Source: Ruminococcus flavefaciens MA2007 (GTDB lineage Bacteria; Bacillota; Clostridia; Oscillospirales; Ruminococcaceae). Taken from it: 64,000 nt of DNA. The notes beneath the pieces were generated by a model. It did no database searches. It worked only from the letters and a program-made list of their open reading frames with translations, and had not been told where the DNA came from. How positions within the stretch are numbered: the first letter of the stretch is position 1; the number at the start of each line of letters is the position of its first letter. Positions 53,270-62,259 of this stretch are shown here, piece by piece. The position numbers and the translations under genes were made by a program. The DNA lies in assembly GCF_000621845.1 (NCBI RefSeq), contig NZ_JHXF01000006.1, forward strand, positions 186,001 to 250,000, read 5' to 3'.

Positions 53270-54072
53270 TTATTTTGTCTTTTGTGAAAGTGCGGTTATA
53301 TTATCGATAGCCCAGTCGAATGTATCTGTGGTCATTATAGAGCCCCAGTACGGACACTCGGCGGTCTGGTTGATATTTACCTGTGCGCCGCAGTGAGGAC
53401 AGGTCTGGGCGGTGACTCCCGTTGAGGTCTTTGTTTTCACACCTGTAGTCCTTGTCAGCGTCCATTCGTAGGTGAGGAACTTCTCGCTGACCTCGCTGCC
53501 GCTTACGATAGCTCCCGTAACGTCGTCCTTGATGTAGTTGACGAAGCGTGTCTTGAGCTGTGCGATGATGATATCCTTGCCGCCGTCCTGACGCCAGCCT
53601 AAAAGGGGAGTGCCGAGGACCGCAGGTCTGCGGACGATATTGGTCTGACCGTCCTTGCGGAGCTGGTCAAGCTGGCGCTTCATCTGAGCGTAGAATGCGT
53701 CCGTCATATACGGGCGGAGCTCCGAGATATCCTTGCTCTGCCAGTCCTCCTGCATACGGATATAGAGGTTGGAGAGCTTTTCCTTGAAGTCCGCAGGCGA
53801 GTATGGCAAGAAGCCAGAACTTCATCTCGCTTTTTGATTTGCACATGGTACAGCCGTCACAGCTGAAGCAGCCGTCGCCGCTGCTGTCACTGCCGTCTGC
53901 TGTATACTGGGGAGCAGTGGTATTCTGCTCCACCTGCCAGTTGCTGTCGTAGCCGAAATCCTCTTCACCAGCGTAGTTGCCGAAGTCAAGACCTTTGGCG
54001 TTCATCGGCATGGCCAGCAGACAAATCGCCGTCAGTATCAGCGGTATTATGTGTTTAAGTTTTTTATATCAT
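53270..54072 (-). pseudogene. Broken Tim44-like paralogue (frameshifts)
   Basis: This is a damaged copy of the gene upstream (54086-55012). The N-terminal part (KGLDFGNYAGEEDF) and the C-terminal part (from PYSPADFKEKLSNLY) are in different frames. They meet near 53805-53815, where the membrane segment and linker of the paralogue (about 60 residues) are missing. The start is also disrupted: ATG 54072 after CGGGGAT is followed by ATA-TAA, and four extra bases separate it from the KKLKHII signal peptide frame. The zinc ribbon has CPHCG, but the second pair reads CPYWG, losing one Cys. Taken together this is a pseudogene by internal deletion. Confidence 0.85.
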
Positions 54073-54085
54073 ATCCCCGAAGACG

Positions 54086-55012
54086 TTATCTTGTCTGCTG
54101 AGAGAGCGCCTTGATGTTTGTTACTACCCAGTCGAAGGTATCTGTTGTCAGTACAGACTGGCAGTATTCGCATACAGTTGAGTGGTTGATATCTACGTGA
54201 GCGCCGCAGTACGGGCAGGTCTGTGAAGTAGTGCCTGTCGAGCGTGATGTAACGACGCCTGTTGTACGAGCCATTGTCCACTCATAGGTCATGAACTTCT
54301 CCTTGGTCTTGCTGCCGCGGATAACCTTGCCTGTGCGGTCATCAACAACGTAGTCAACGATCCTTGTATTGAGCTTTGCTATCATGATATCAAAGCCGTT
54401 TTCCTGCTTCCAGCCGAGGAGCTCTACTCCGAGAACTGATATGCGGTCAATGCAGTTGGTCTCAAAGCGCTGACGGTGAGCGTCAAGCTGTCTGTCCATC
54501 TGCGCGAACATTGCGTCTGACATATACGGGCGGAGTTCGCTGATATTCTTAGCCTGCCAGTCGTTCTGGAAACGCACATAGAGATTTGCAAGCTTCTCCT
54601 TGAACTCGGTAGGCGAGAATGAAGGATCGACTCCCGAATATGAAGCAACACTCTTCAGCGAAGCCGTTGAGGTAGGCTGTATGTGAGGAGTATTCACAGG
54701 TCTGTTGGACTTTTTGCCCGATTTCAGCAGTGAAGGACCAATTATAAGTATAAGGAATATGAGAATGATTATCCAGTCGCCGTCGGAGCTTGAACTGCCG
54801 CTGTGATGTCCGCTGTAGGAGTAGTCATCATCGTCCCAGCTGCTTCCCCAGTCGCTGCCGCTGTCCCAACCGCTGTCACCGCTGTCCCAGCCTCCGCCAA
54901 AGTCGGAATCGCCCGAGAAGTCGCCGAAGTCCAGTCCTTTTGCTCGGACAGGCACTATGACCAGTCCGAGTATAAGAACTATCATTGGTATCAATCTGAG
55001 TATTTTTTTCAT
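54086..55012 (-). CDS. Tim44-like domain protein with zinc ribbon
   Basis: 308 aa. A signal peptide (1-24) is followed by a Gly/Asp/Ser/Trp-rich stretch (25-75) and a membrane segment (about 79-95). The Tim44-like domain spans about 135-265 (SPTEFKEKLANLYVRFQNDW, then ELRPYMSDAMFAQM). A C-terminal zinc ribbon with CPYCG and CEYCQ ends the protein. Such proteins are frequent in Firmicutes; a membrane-associated role is likely but undefined. Only about 14 bp separate it from the broken copy downstream. Confidence 0.82.
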   Translation of the reverse strand: MKKILRLIPMIVLILGLVIVPVRAKGLDFGDFSGDSDFGGGWDSGDSGWDSGSDWGSSWDDDDYSYSGHHSGSSSSDGDWIIILIFLILIIGPSLLKSGKKSNRPVNTPHIQPTSTASLKSVASYSGVDPSFSPTEFKEKLANLYVRFQNDWQAKNISELRPYMSDAMFAQMDRQLDAHRQRFETNCIDRISVLGVELLGWKQENGFDIMIAKLNTRIVDYVVDDRTGKVIRGSKTKEKFMTYEWTMARTTGVVTSRSTGTTSQTCPYCGAHVDINHSTVCEYCQSVLTTDTFDWVVTNIKALSQQTR

Positions 55013-55054
55013 AATATTTTCCCCCCTATATCATGAATCATGTCTTTAGTCAGG

Positions 55055-56461
55055 TCATTTCTTTTCGGAAACAGCCTTGTTCATTTTATGATATCCGAAG
55101 TGTCGCTGGCCTTTCTTTGTTAAAAGCATTCCTATGGTTATCCAGAAATACGGAAGTATATTTACAACGTTGCAGTCGAAAAATGCTTGCGCCGCATAAC
55201 CAAAAAACATTCCCAAAAGTATCCAGTTGATGAAGCGTTCTTCGTTGTCTTCGTTGTGTATAACATTCCTTACAGCTGTTTTGGCAGTATATACCAACAG
55301 TGAAATATATGTTATGAACTGGAATATACCCTGAGTTACAAGATATTGTATGTATTCATTGTTTGCTTTGCCTGATGTATCCATTTCAGTACCATGAAAA
55401 TCGGGATCAAGGAAATAAGCATCTCTGTAGTTATCAAGACCGATTCCGAATGCCCAGTATTTAGGGAACATTTTCAAGCCCTGTCTCCAGATGGCGCCTC
55501 TTCCGGAGCCGAAGCCGTCGAATCCGGAATTAAGTTCATTGGAGGTCTTGTTTAATCTGCTGATTATCCTTCCGAAGAATACTATGCAAATAATAATGAC
55601 AATTGTCATGCCTGCTAAAAGTATTCCGAAGCGCTTTTGTATACTTTTTAGCTTTACTTTGTCATAGCCCTTATGACGCATTACTATCATTGAAACGACC
55701 ATAAACACAAGAACTGCGAATGTACCTACCCATGCAAGTCTTGCCTCTGATGAGATAAGAGTGTAAAAGCAGAACATGGATAAGGTGTACAAGATATTCC
55801 GTATCAGTTTATTTGAGGTAAAAAGGTATATGCCGGAAGTGCAGGCAAATAAAAATACGCTTAATCCGCCATAGAAGTTGGTGTTTTGTGTCAGACCGTA
55901 TGCAAGGCGATTTGAGTAAGTGTTTTCGCCAAACCAATAGCATGATATTACGGGAATGCCAAAGGTTTGAAGTGTTGCTACTGTAACTTGAATAACCGTA
56001 ACAGCTACAAAAGCTTTAAGTATATTTTTTCTAAGCTGTTTATCATGTATCATTGTTCCCGCGAACATAAGACCGAAATAGCCCACAAAATGCGAGAGCC
56101 ATTCATCAAAATAAAATCCAAATGCTGTAGCACTGTAATTTTGAGTAAAAAAAGCTGATAACAATGCAAAAACAAAGAGCAGTATGCAGAAAAGGTCTGA
56201 AGGATAATATTTTATGTGTCTGTGTTTTATGAAGTGTACTATGAACAGAAATCCTCCTAAAAAACCTGCCATTTCAACAATTATAGGCTGACTTGCAAAA
56301 ACTTGTGAATGTCTTCCGTCAAATATTTCGGTAACAGGCAGTGATATCATTACAAAGATTATGTAATAATAGAAAAACGTTTCTGATGTTAATTTTTCCA
56401 GAATATCTGAGATTTTAGCTTTGATCTCCTGCATATCGGGTTTATGTTCCTTTCTGATCAT
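55055..56461 (-). CDS. O-antigen ligase family membrane protein
   Basis: 468 aa with about 11 hydrophobic segments. A large loop lies at about 320-385 and contains GSGRGAIWRQGLKMFPKYWAFGIGLDNY and later NNEYIQYLVTQG, the Wzy_C pattern of O-antigen ligases and polymerases. SSEARLAWVG near residue 245 is another family motif. It probably transfers or polymerises a lipid-linked glycan at the outer face of the membrane. The DNA is visibly more AT-rich than its neighbours, which may indicate transfer. No glycosyltransferase genes flank it. Confidence 0.85.
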   Translation of the reverse strand: MIRKEHKPDMQEIKAKISDILEKLTSETFFYYYIIFVMISLPVTEIFDGRHSQVFASQPIIVEMAGFLGGFLFIVHFIKHRHIKYYPSDLFCILLFVFALLSAFFTQNYSATAFGFYFDEWLSHFVGYFGLMFAGTMIHDKQLRKNILKAFVAVTVIQVTVATLQTFGIPVISCYWFGENTYSNRLAYGLTQNTNFYGGLSVFLFACTSGIYLFTSNKLIRNILYTLSMFCFYTLISSEARLAWVGTFAVLVFMVVSMIVMRHKGYDKVKLKSIQKRFGILLAGMTIVIIICIVFFGRIISRLNKTSNELNSGFDGFGSGRGAIWRQGLKMFPKYWAFGIGLDNYRDAYFLDPDFHGTEMDTSGKANNEYIQYLVTQGIFQFITYISLLVYTAKTAVRNVIHNEDNEERFINWILLGMFFGYAAQAFFDCNVVNILPYFWITIGMLLTKKGQRHFGYHKMNKAVSEKK

Positions 56462-56535
56462 CTGATATTACGGCAAACGGCAATTATATCCGGCGCCGGC
56501 TATAATAATATATAAGATTTATATACATCTGTTAT

Positions 56536-56564
56536 ATTATAACATACTTTGTCAATTTTGTCAC
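56536..56564 (-). promoter_or_regulatory. Promoter of the O-antigen-ligase-like gene
   Basis: On the minus strand GTGACA, 17 bp, TATAAT, with a leader of about 75 nt that contains a CCGGCGCCGG palindrome (56493-56502). Confidence 0.6.
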
Positions 56565-56670
56565 ATAAAATCGAATGTCATTTTATACAAAAAAACGCCT
56601 CTCTTTTTGTGATGTGAACGTTATGGTCAAAAAATCAAGGACTGTTTTTGCACTTTTTCACCAAAAAATA

Positions 56671-56699
56671 TTGACAAATCTATAAATTCAAGTTAAAAT
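56671..56699 (+). promoter_or_regulatory. Sigma-A promoter
   Basis: TTGACA, 17 bp, TAAAAT, 41 bp before the Phd/YefM-like gene. Confidence 0.75.
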
Positions 56700-56739
56700 A
56701 GTAGTCGGGGATCATTTTTTCTGAAGGGAGCGGCTTTCC

Positions 56740-57009
56740 ATGATATCTATAAAAAATGAGGACTTCAGCAATAATTATGAGCTTTTCGTGAAGCTCTGCT
56801 CTATGACGGGCGAGCCTCTCAGACTTGTAAAGGATAATTGCTCCGACATGATAGTTATGACAGCCGATACCTTTGAAAAACGCAAAAAGCTGCTTGATCT
56901 CCGCGAAAAAATCCTCGGCACAGACACCGATACATATCTGAGCTCTGAAAACGATGATTTCAGAAAGCTGGGACAGTATATCGGCGAACTGGAAAAAAAC
57001 GGGGAATAA
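56740..57009 (+). CDS. Orphan Phd/YefM antitoxin-like protein
   Basis: 89 aa. The middle part (PLRLVKDNCSDMIVMTADTFEKRKKLL) matches the Phd/YefM pattern of beta-hairpin plus helix (PVxLTKNGxxxxVLMSxExYE). No RelE/Doc-type toxin gene follows; the next gene is pspA. It may be an orphan antitoxin that acts as a repressor, or an unrelated small regulator. The ribosome binding site is GAAGGGAG. Confidence 0.6.
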   Translation: MISIKNEDFSNNYELFVKLCSMTGEPLRLVKDNCSDMIVMTADTFEKRKKLLDLREKILGTDTDTYLSSENDDFRKLGQYIGELEKNGE

Positions 57010-57076
57010 TTGGGTAATAATGCGTTCACAGATACTGCTGATAAATGAAAATCAGATGAAATCAATACCCTTTTTA

Positions 57077-57105
57077 TTGACAAGTAAATTATAATACAAT
57101 ATAAT
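57077..57105 (+). promoter_or_regulatory. Sigma-A promoter of pspA
   Basis: TTGACA, 17 bp, TATAAT, 63 bp before the gene. Confidence 0.85.
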
Positions 57106-57167
57106 GAACTTGTGACGCAGGGGGTGTGTCATGAAGCATTCTTACATGAAACAGGAGGATCATTATT

Positions 57168-57875
57168 ATGGGAATTTTTGCAAGATTAAGCGACCTTCTC
57201 AAGTCAAACGTAAACGACCTTATCGACAGAGCTGAAGATCCTGAGAAGATGGTCAAGCAGGTCATCATCGATATGCAGACCGAGCTTACAAAGGCTACTC
57301 AGAATTACGGCAAGGCTAAGGCAAGTGAGAGACTTGCTGAAAAGAAGTACCTTGAGGCTGAAAAGATCTCTGCTGATTGGGAGGCTAAGGCTAAGCAGGC
57401 TCTCGCAAAGGGCGATCAGGAACTGGCTAAGCAGGCTCTCGCAAGAAAGGTCAAGGCTGACGAGGACGTTTCTAACTATAAAGAGATGTATGAGTCTATC
57501 TCTGACCAGACCGAGGCTATCGGCGATCAGGTAGAGGTGCTCAAGTCAAAGCTTGAAGAGGCTAAGAGCCGTCAGGCAATGCTCATCGCACGTTCACAGA
57601 TGGCTGACACAAAGAAGAATTTAGCAAAGGCTTCGGGAAGCTTTGACGGCAACTCGTCTTTTGAGAAGTTCCAGAGAATGGAAGAAAAGATAGAGCGCAA
57701 GGAAGCAGAGGCTGACGCTTTTTCTGAGATAGCAGGCGACGCTCTTTCGGGCGGAAGCGGCGACGACCTCAAGGACTCATTTGCAAAGCTCGAATCAGAC
57801 GCAAAGGTAGACGCAGAGCTCCAGAGACTCATGGCTGAGATGAACGGCGGCGCTGCTTCACAGGACGCTGAATAA
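57168..57875 (+). CDS. pspA: PspA/IM30 family protein
   Basis: 235 aa, almost all helical. The start MGIFARLSDLLKSNVNDLID is an amphipathic membrane-binding helix typical of PspA/LiaH. Long coiled-coil stretches cover about 25-180 (EDPEKMVKQVIIDMQTELTK). PspA proteins form ESCRT-III-like assemblies that protect damaged membranes. A 57-residue membrane protein gene follows. Confidence 0.93.
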   Translation: MGIFARLSDLLKSNVNDLIDRAEDPEKMVKQVIIDMQTELTKATQNYGKAKASERLAEKKYLEAEKISADWEAKAKQALAKGDQELAKQALARKVKADEDVSNYKEMYESISDQTEAIGDQVEVLKSKLEEAKSRQAMLIARSQMADTKKNLAKASGSFDGNSSFEKFQRMEEKIERKEAEADAFSEIAGDALSGGSGDDLKDSFAKLESDAKVDAELQRLMAEMNGGAASQDAE

Positions 57876-57899
57876 TACTAAGAAAAAGGACAATTGATT

Positions 57900-58073
57900 A
57901 TGAGCCGCAAGAAAAAGGACGAATATTCCGCAAAGAAAATGTTCAGGGATTCGCTGCCTGTTACAGGCGCGATATGCCTTGTTATCGTATCAGTATCATA
58001 CATACTTTTCCGCAGCTGGAGCAACAAGCTCTACTATGAGAAATGGAAGGAATACGAGGATTGCGGTATCTGA
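57900..58073 (+). CDS. Small single-span membrane protein
   Basis: 57 residues from ATG 57900, with AAAAAGGA 10 bp upstream. A basic start (SRKKKDEYSAKKM) is followed by a hydrophobic segment at about 20-37 (LPVTGAICLVIVSVSYILF) and a charged end. It lies 24 bp after pspA, before the terminator, so it is probably co-transcribed. It could serve as a membrane partner for PspA (inference). Confidence 0.65.
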   Translation: MSRKKKDEYSAKKMFRDSLPVTGAICLVIVSVSYILFRSWSNKLYYEKWKEYEDCGI

Positions 58074-58082
58074 ATAAGACAT

Positions 58083-58117
58083 AAAAGCTCCGAAAGCATA
58101 AAGCTTCGGAGCTTTTC
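58083..58117 (+). terminator. Intrinsic terminator of the pspA unit
   Basis: A 12-bp perfect stem AAAAGCTCCGAA / TTCGGAGCTTTT. Confidence 0.85.
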
Positions 58118-58137
58118 AAATTTCCGGTCAACGCTGC

Positions 58138-58169
58138 AAAAAAGCTCCCCGATATACTCGGGGAGCTTT
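58138..58169 (-). terminator. Intrinsic terminator of the GH9 gene
   Basis: On the minus strand a 12-bp perfect stem AAAGCTCCCCGA / TCGGGGAGCTTT runs into a TTTTTT tract. Confidence 0.92.
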
Positions 58170-58179
58170 CGATGTTATC

Positions 58180-60666
58180 TTACTTTGTGTTTGGGAAGAG
58201 GCTTGTTCTCTTGTTGAGAAGGAACTCCTGAATAAAGAGTGCGTCGTTTGATGTAATGCCGCGTACATTCTTATCAACGTCTGCGTTTGCAGAGCCCTTT
58301 TCTGTAAGGTGGTTCTTGTCAGTACCGTTTATGCCGTACTTGTTCGGGTTAGCAAGTGACTGCATGATAAGAACGACGTCTGACATATCAACTGTGCCGT
58401 CGCAGTTTGCGTCGCCGTATACTACACCGTCAACAGGCTCATTTTTTCCGCCTGAGTTTGGCTTGCTGTCTGTTGTAGTTGTTGTATTGCTTGTTGTAGT
58501 AACTGTTGTACGCTGGTCAGTAACTGTCGTAGTTGTAGTACTCCCAGTTGTTGTGGTGGTTGTTGTAGAAGTAGTTGTAGTAGTGGTCTTGTTTGGCTGC
58601 GGAGCAGTAGTTGTTGTGGTCTTTGGAGTATCGCTGCCTGTGCCGCCGAGACCGTCAGCCTTTGTGCCGTCGGGCTCCTCGCCGTAGTAGAGCTTGCCGT
58701 TTACGTATACAGGAACATAAGGAGTGATAACGCCTACAGCAGAGCCGTCAGCGCCCTTTGCTGTCTTGCCCAGGTCCTTAGCTGACCAGTCGTTTGATGA
58801 ATCCCAGCCGCTGCCGTAGTCAGGCATTACAAGTGCAAGGAGTATCTCGCACTGCTGCTGTCCCTCGGAAATAGGAAGAACAACTCGTCCGTCGGGGAGA
58901 TTTACCTCGATGTAGTAGATGTCTCCGCTGTACTGAATAGGCTTGGATATCTCAGCTGTCTTGTAGCCCTTGCCCGAATACATAGCGGACTGGTCACGGT
59001 CACAGCGGATAACGAGGTCCTCGGGGTTCTTGCCCTGAGCCTTTACCTCGCTGAGGTCCATATAGTATCTGAATGAGATGTTGTCCTGTACTCTTGCAGG
59101 CCATGCGGAGTGGTTAGTTACCTTGAAGCTGATAGTCTGTCCGCTTGATTCAGCGCCCTTTGAGAGTACCTCAACGTAGAACTCGGGACCGTCGTGAACT
59201 TCCTTCTGTGGGAAGCTTGGGTCCTTTGTTCCGCCGTACTTGTCTACCATTTTACAGAGCATAGCTGTGAAGCCTGCGTTATAGTCTGTAGCTACCTCGT
59301 TGTTGATGAAGTCCTGACGGTCGTCGTGGTATGAGCCGTCCTCATTAGGGCCTCCTACGAGAGCGCCGTAAAGGATATGTCTTGTCTTATCAGGTATCTT
59401 CAGGTCATTCTTCCATGAGCCGTGAGCCGTACGGTGGTGTGGGTTCTGAGGATACTTGTCGCCGAAGCCTACAACGTAGCTCTGCTTCAGCGGATTGTCG
59501 CCGAGAGCGTAGTTTACCTGAGTCTCAGCGAATTCTGTGTACTTGTCAGCCTCTGACTTGAGGATAGTATCGCTTGCAACAGTTGAGATGAAAGCAGCTG
59601 TGTTAGCGTATCTGAGACAGCCCCAGTTGCTGAGCCAGCGGAGTCCGCCGTCTATCTTCTTAGCTTCGACGCCGTTTACCCAGCGGTCGCAGTGCTTCTT
59701 AACGTGAGCGATAGCGCTGGAGTCGTTGGTGTTTATAGCGTAGAGCAGCATAGCGCCCTGCATATTGTCGTCCCAGCAGTGTGACCAGCCGTAAGCGAGA
59801 GTATCGCCCTCGCCCAGCATTTTGCCGAGATTAGGAATGTAGCCCTTTGCGTCAGCAAGGTAGCTCTCGTCCTTTGTAGCGATGTAGAGCCAGTTTGCAG
59901 CGTAGAAGAGCTCGTCATAGAAGTGGCTTGACTGATAGAAGCCCTGAGCGTCGCTCTTATTGTAAACATCATCGCTTGGAGATGTCTTTGCTATCTTGTA
60001 GATGTTCTCAGCGTGCTTGATATAGTCAGCCTTCTTTGAAGCGTCTATATCGCCGTCGAGAGCTGCCGCACCTGCTGCGAGAGCAGCTGCCATTTCGCCG
60101 AATACAGCGGAGCAGCCCTTGGAAGCTGTGAGTGAAGCTCTTGCCTCTGCAACGGAATGTCCGTTGTCCTCCATACCGTATTCCAGAAGCTCAACAGGTC
60201 CCCACCATGTATGGTCGTGCTTACCGATACCTACCTGATATACTATCTCTGTGCCCTTGTCGCACTCAGCGAGATAATCCAGAGCGAACATGAGGTTGTT
60301 CTCATAGGTCTGCTTGAGCCCTGTCTTTTCAAGACCGTCGGGGTACTGATAAAGTCCCCAAGCCAGCATTGAAGCCGAGTAGGACATAGGCAGATTGAAC
60401 TTTACGTGGTCGCCTGCGTCGTACCAGCCGCCCAGTACGGGGTCGCTCATAGCCGAGTCAGCCTTCCACTCAACTCTGTTCCACTCGGGGAGCGGACCTG
60501 CCTGCTGTGCCTCATAGAAGAACAGCGACTTATCCAAAGCGTCAGCGTAGTTGAACTTGCTGTCAGCTGCGTTTACAGTAGTCATAACACCTGCGGGCAG
60601 AGCCGAAACTGTTGTTGATGCAAGCAGGACAGCGGAAAGGATACCGCCTGTCATTTTCTTTAGCAT
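58180..60666 (-). CDS. Secreted GH9 cellulase with CBM3 and dockerin
   Basis: 828 aa. A signal peptide (1-34) is followed by the GH9 catalytic domain (about 36-485). It has the GGWYDAGDH motif (D83, D86), HHRTAHGS and the acid in NEVATDYNAGFTAM. A CBM3-type beta-sandwich (about 500-655) follows, the place of the CBM3c seen in processive endoglucanases. A Thr-rich linker (about 670-735) leads to a type I dockerin (about 745-820). Its first calcium loop is GDANCDGTVDMSDVV and the second begins ADVDKNVRGITSNDALF. It should hydrolyse cellulose outside the cell while docked to a cohesin scaffold. No scaffoldin gene is in the window. Confidence 0.96.
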   Translation of the reverse strand: MLKKMTGGILSAVLLASTTVSALPAGVMTTVNAADSKFNYADALDKSLFFYEAQQAGPLPEWNRVEWKADSAMSDPVLGGWYDAGDHVKFNLPMSYSASMLAWGLYQYPDGLEKTGLKQTYENNLMFALDYLAECDKGTEIVYQVGIGKHDHTWWGPVELLEYGMEDNGHSVAEARASLTASKGCSAVFGEMAAALAAGAAALDGDIDASKKADYIKHAENIYKIAKTSPSDDVYNKSDAQGFYQSSHFYDELFYAANWLYIATKDESYLADAKGYIPNLGKMLGEGDTLAYGWSHCWDDNMQGAMLLYAINTNDSSAIAHVKKHCDRWVNGVEAKKIDGGLRWLSNWGCLRYANTAAFISTVASDTILKSEADKYTEFAETQVNYALGDNPLKQSYVVGFGDKYPQNPHHRTAHGSWKNDLKIPDKTRHILYGALVGGPNEDGSYHDDRQDFINNEVATDYNAGFTAMLCKMVDKYGGTKDPSFPQKEVHDGPEFYVEVLSKGAESSGQTISFKVTNHSAWPARVQDNISFRYYMDLSEVKAQGKNPEDLVIRCDRDQSAMYSGKGYKTAEISKPIQYSGDIYYIEVNLPDGRVVLPISEGQQQCEILLALVMPDYGSGWDSSNDWSAKDLGKTAKGADGSAVGVITPYVPVYVNGKLYYGEEPDGTKADGLGGTGSDTPKTTTTTAPQPNKTTTTTTSTTTTTTTGSTTTTTVTDQRTTVTTTSNTTTTTDSKPNSGGKNEPVDGVVYGDANCDGTVDMSDVVLIMQSLANPNKYGINGTDKNHLTEKGSANADVDKNVRGITSNDALFIQEFLLNKRTSLFPNTK

Positions 60667-60691
60667 TGTAAAACTCTCCTCTCATAATATA

Positions 60692-60711
60692 TTGCTCCGC
60701 TCTGCGCGGAG
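60692..60711 (-). other. 5'-leader hairpin of the GH9 mRNA
   Basis: A stem GCTCCGC / GCGGAGC lies in the leader, about 25 bp before the start codon. It may stabilise the mRNA. Confidence 0.4.
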
Positions 60712-60744
60712 CTTCCTCACGAGTATACATAGCTATACAATGTT

Positions 60745-60773
60745 ATTATGCCACAAAACACCGTTCATGTCAA
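60745..60773 (-). promoter_or_regulatory. Sigma-A promoter of the GH9 gene
   Basis: On the minus strand TTGACA, 17 bp, CATAAT. The leader is about 75 nt. The -35 box lies 12 bp from the end of yqfD, which ends without a visible terminator. Confidence 0.75.
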
Positions 60774-60784
60774 GGCTTGCGGGT

Positions 60785-61942
60785 TCATTTTATGAAGATA
60801 TCCCTTTGCTCGCAGATATTGCCTTCCAGCCTGTAGGCGGCGCGGAGAGTGAGAGCATCGCCGTTTGTTTCTGTGGTGATATCACGGCTTAATATCTTTG
60901 TTCCGTTTCCGAGAAAATTGTTCTCGTAGAGATAGACGCGCTCCATGAGCTTTTCTGTGAGCTCCTCCTCGGTGTAATCCTTTTCGGTGACGGCAGTCTC
61001 GGAGACAGTCCGCGTTTTTATGCCGAGGGGCAGCTCATGCCCGAAGATAACGGCGTTTTTCTCCTTTGTCTCCGACGGTGAGCTGTAATTGCTTTTCCCG
61101 AAGTACAGCGGTATATCGAGACTGAAAAGCCGCAGGGTGCGCTGAGTATCGGTCCTGCCTGTGGGAAGGGCTTCTTCTGCGTGAAAAGGGGCGGAGAAGC
61201 TGACATTCTCCTCATATATGCCGCGGATATCTCCCATAGCGTGATGAACGAAGGTGCGTCCGTTCTCGGTCTCGTCAACGCCGCTGATGAGGATAGTTCC
61301 CTTTGGGACGTAGTCTCCCACGATATGCTTCAGCTGACCGCTTCGGACGAGGATGGAGCTTATCTCGGCGTTTCGGCTGGCGACTATGTTGCAGGGAACA
61401 CGGTCAAGGAGCATTTCGGGTACGTGCTCCACCTCGGTGACCTGTACCACTAAGCGGCTGCCTGTGTGGCGGATACCTGCCCACGCCACGTCATCTATCA
61501 TAAGTCGGAGCTTGTTCTCACAGTAGGGGATATTTATTTTGCAGACAGGTGTTCCTGCCTTTATGTTCAGCTCTTCGAGGGCGGAGAGTATGACCTCGTC
61601 GCTGACAACGGAGTTGCCCTCGATCTCGATAGTGACAACCACCTGCGAGAAGTACAGAGCTGCCGTAAATGCCAGCAATATGCCGATGAGAAGTCCAAAA
61701 CGCCTGCGGTAGCGGAAAAGCCGTGCGGAAAGGCTGTCGTATTCGGCGGTTTTCAGCTCTATGCCGCAGTTTTTCGCTATATCCTGCAATTCTTTAAGGT
61801 CGCGGCGGTAGATATCGCAGTGAAAGACCTCGCCGCGGCAGAACTGTCCCTGACAGTCTATCCTGTGCTGATGTATGGCGTTGATGAACCTATTCAGCTG
61901 CTTCCCTTTGGCATTTATCCTTATGCTTCTCTTCATTTTCAT
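60785..61942 (-). CDS. yqfD: Sporulation protein YqfD family
   Basis: 385 aa. A cytoplasmic N-terminal 85 residues precede one membrane segment (RFGLLIGILLAFTAALYFSQV, about 81-100). A large extracytoplasmic part follows, starting VTIEIEGNSVVSDEVILSAL, a POTRA-like fold. ATG 61942 follows AAAGGAG. YqfD is part of the sigma-E-dependent sporulation set in Bacillus. Its start lies 53 bp inside yqfC, so the two genes overlap. Whether it is used for sporulation here is not known. Confidence 0.88.
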   Translation of the reverse strand: MKMKRSIRINAKGKQLNRFINAIHQHRIDCQGQFCRGEVFHCDIYRRDLKELQDIAKNCGIELKTAEYDSLSARLFRYRRRFGLLIGILLAFTAALYFSQVVVTIEIEGNSVVSDEVILSALEELNIKAGTPVCKINIPYCENKLRLMIDDVAWAGIRHTGSRLVVQVTEVEHVPEMLLDRVPCNIVASRNAEISSILVRSGQLKHIVGDYVPKGTILISGVDETENGRTFVHHAMGDIRGIYEENVSFSAPFHAEEALPTGRTDTQRTLRLFSLDIPLYFGKSNYSSPSETKEKNAVIFGHELPLGIKTRTVSETAVTEKDYTEEELTEKLMERVYLYENNFLGNGTKILSRDITTETNGDALTLRAAYRLEGNICEQRDIFIK

Positions 61943-62201
61943 GACGTCTGCTCCTTTCAGTAAATTCGATACTTTCTATGCAGCCGCGGATAACAAGTCC
62001 TCCTGTGCGGAAATCGTATGCCCGTAAATCACTGCCGCGGATATTTATGTAGAGACCTCCTGACAGAAGCCGCATGAAGACCTCGTTGTATTCCTCTATT
62101 CTCTGGCAGTTGTCGATGATAAGCTCGTTATTTCCCGAAATATGTATGCTCGTATTAAGGTAAAGAGTCTCCCGTGTGAGCTCCGCAAGCCATTCAAACA
62201 T
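61890..62201 (-). CDS. yqfC: YabP/YqfC family sporulation protein
   Basis: 103 aa. The family core reads TSIHISGNNELIIDNCQRI, then EYNEVFMRLLSGGLYINIRGSDLRAYDF and GLVIRGCIESIEF. I chose ATG 62201 because AGGAGTG lies 6 bp upstream; the frame extends to 62234. The last 20 residues are charged and overlap yqfD. yqfC-yqfD is a conserved pair in spore formers. Confidence 0.85.
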   Translation of the reverse strand: MFEWLAELTRETLYLNTSIHISGNNELIIDNCQRIEEYNEVFMRLLSGGLYINIRGSDLRAYDFRTGGLVIRGCIESIEFTERSRRHENEEKHKDKCQREAAE

Positions 62202-62259
62202 AAGCTTCACTCCTGTATATTTTTTCATTTCCAATAATATGATTTATGGGGTGATGATT

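Noticed and set aside
56740..57875. Toxin-antitoxin pair formed by the Phd-like gene and its neighbour
   Set aside because: The following gene is clearly PspA and has its own promoter; no toxin-like frame lies nearby.
58256..58687. 143-codon Val-rich plus-strand frame opposite the GH9 linker
   Set aside because: Val runs come from antisense Thr codons in the linker; not a gene.
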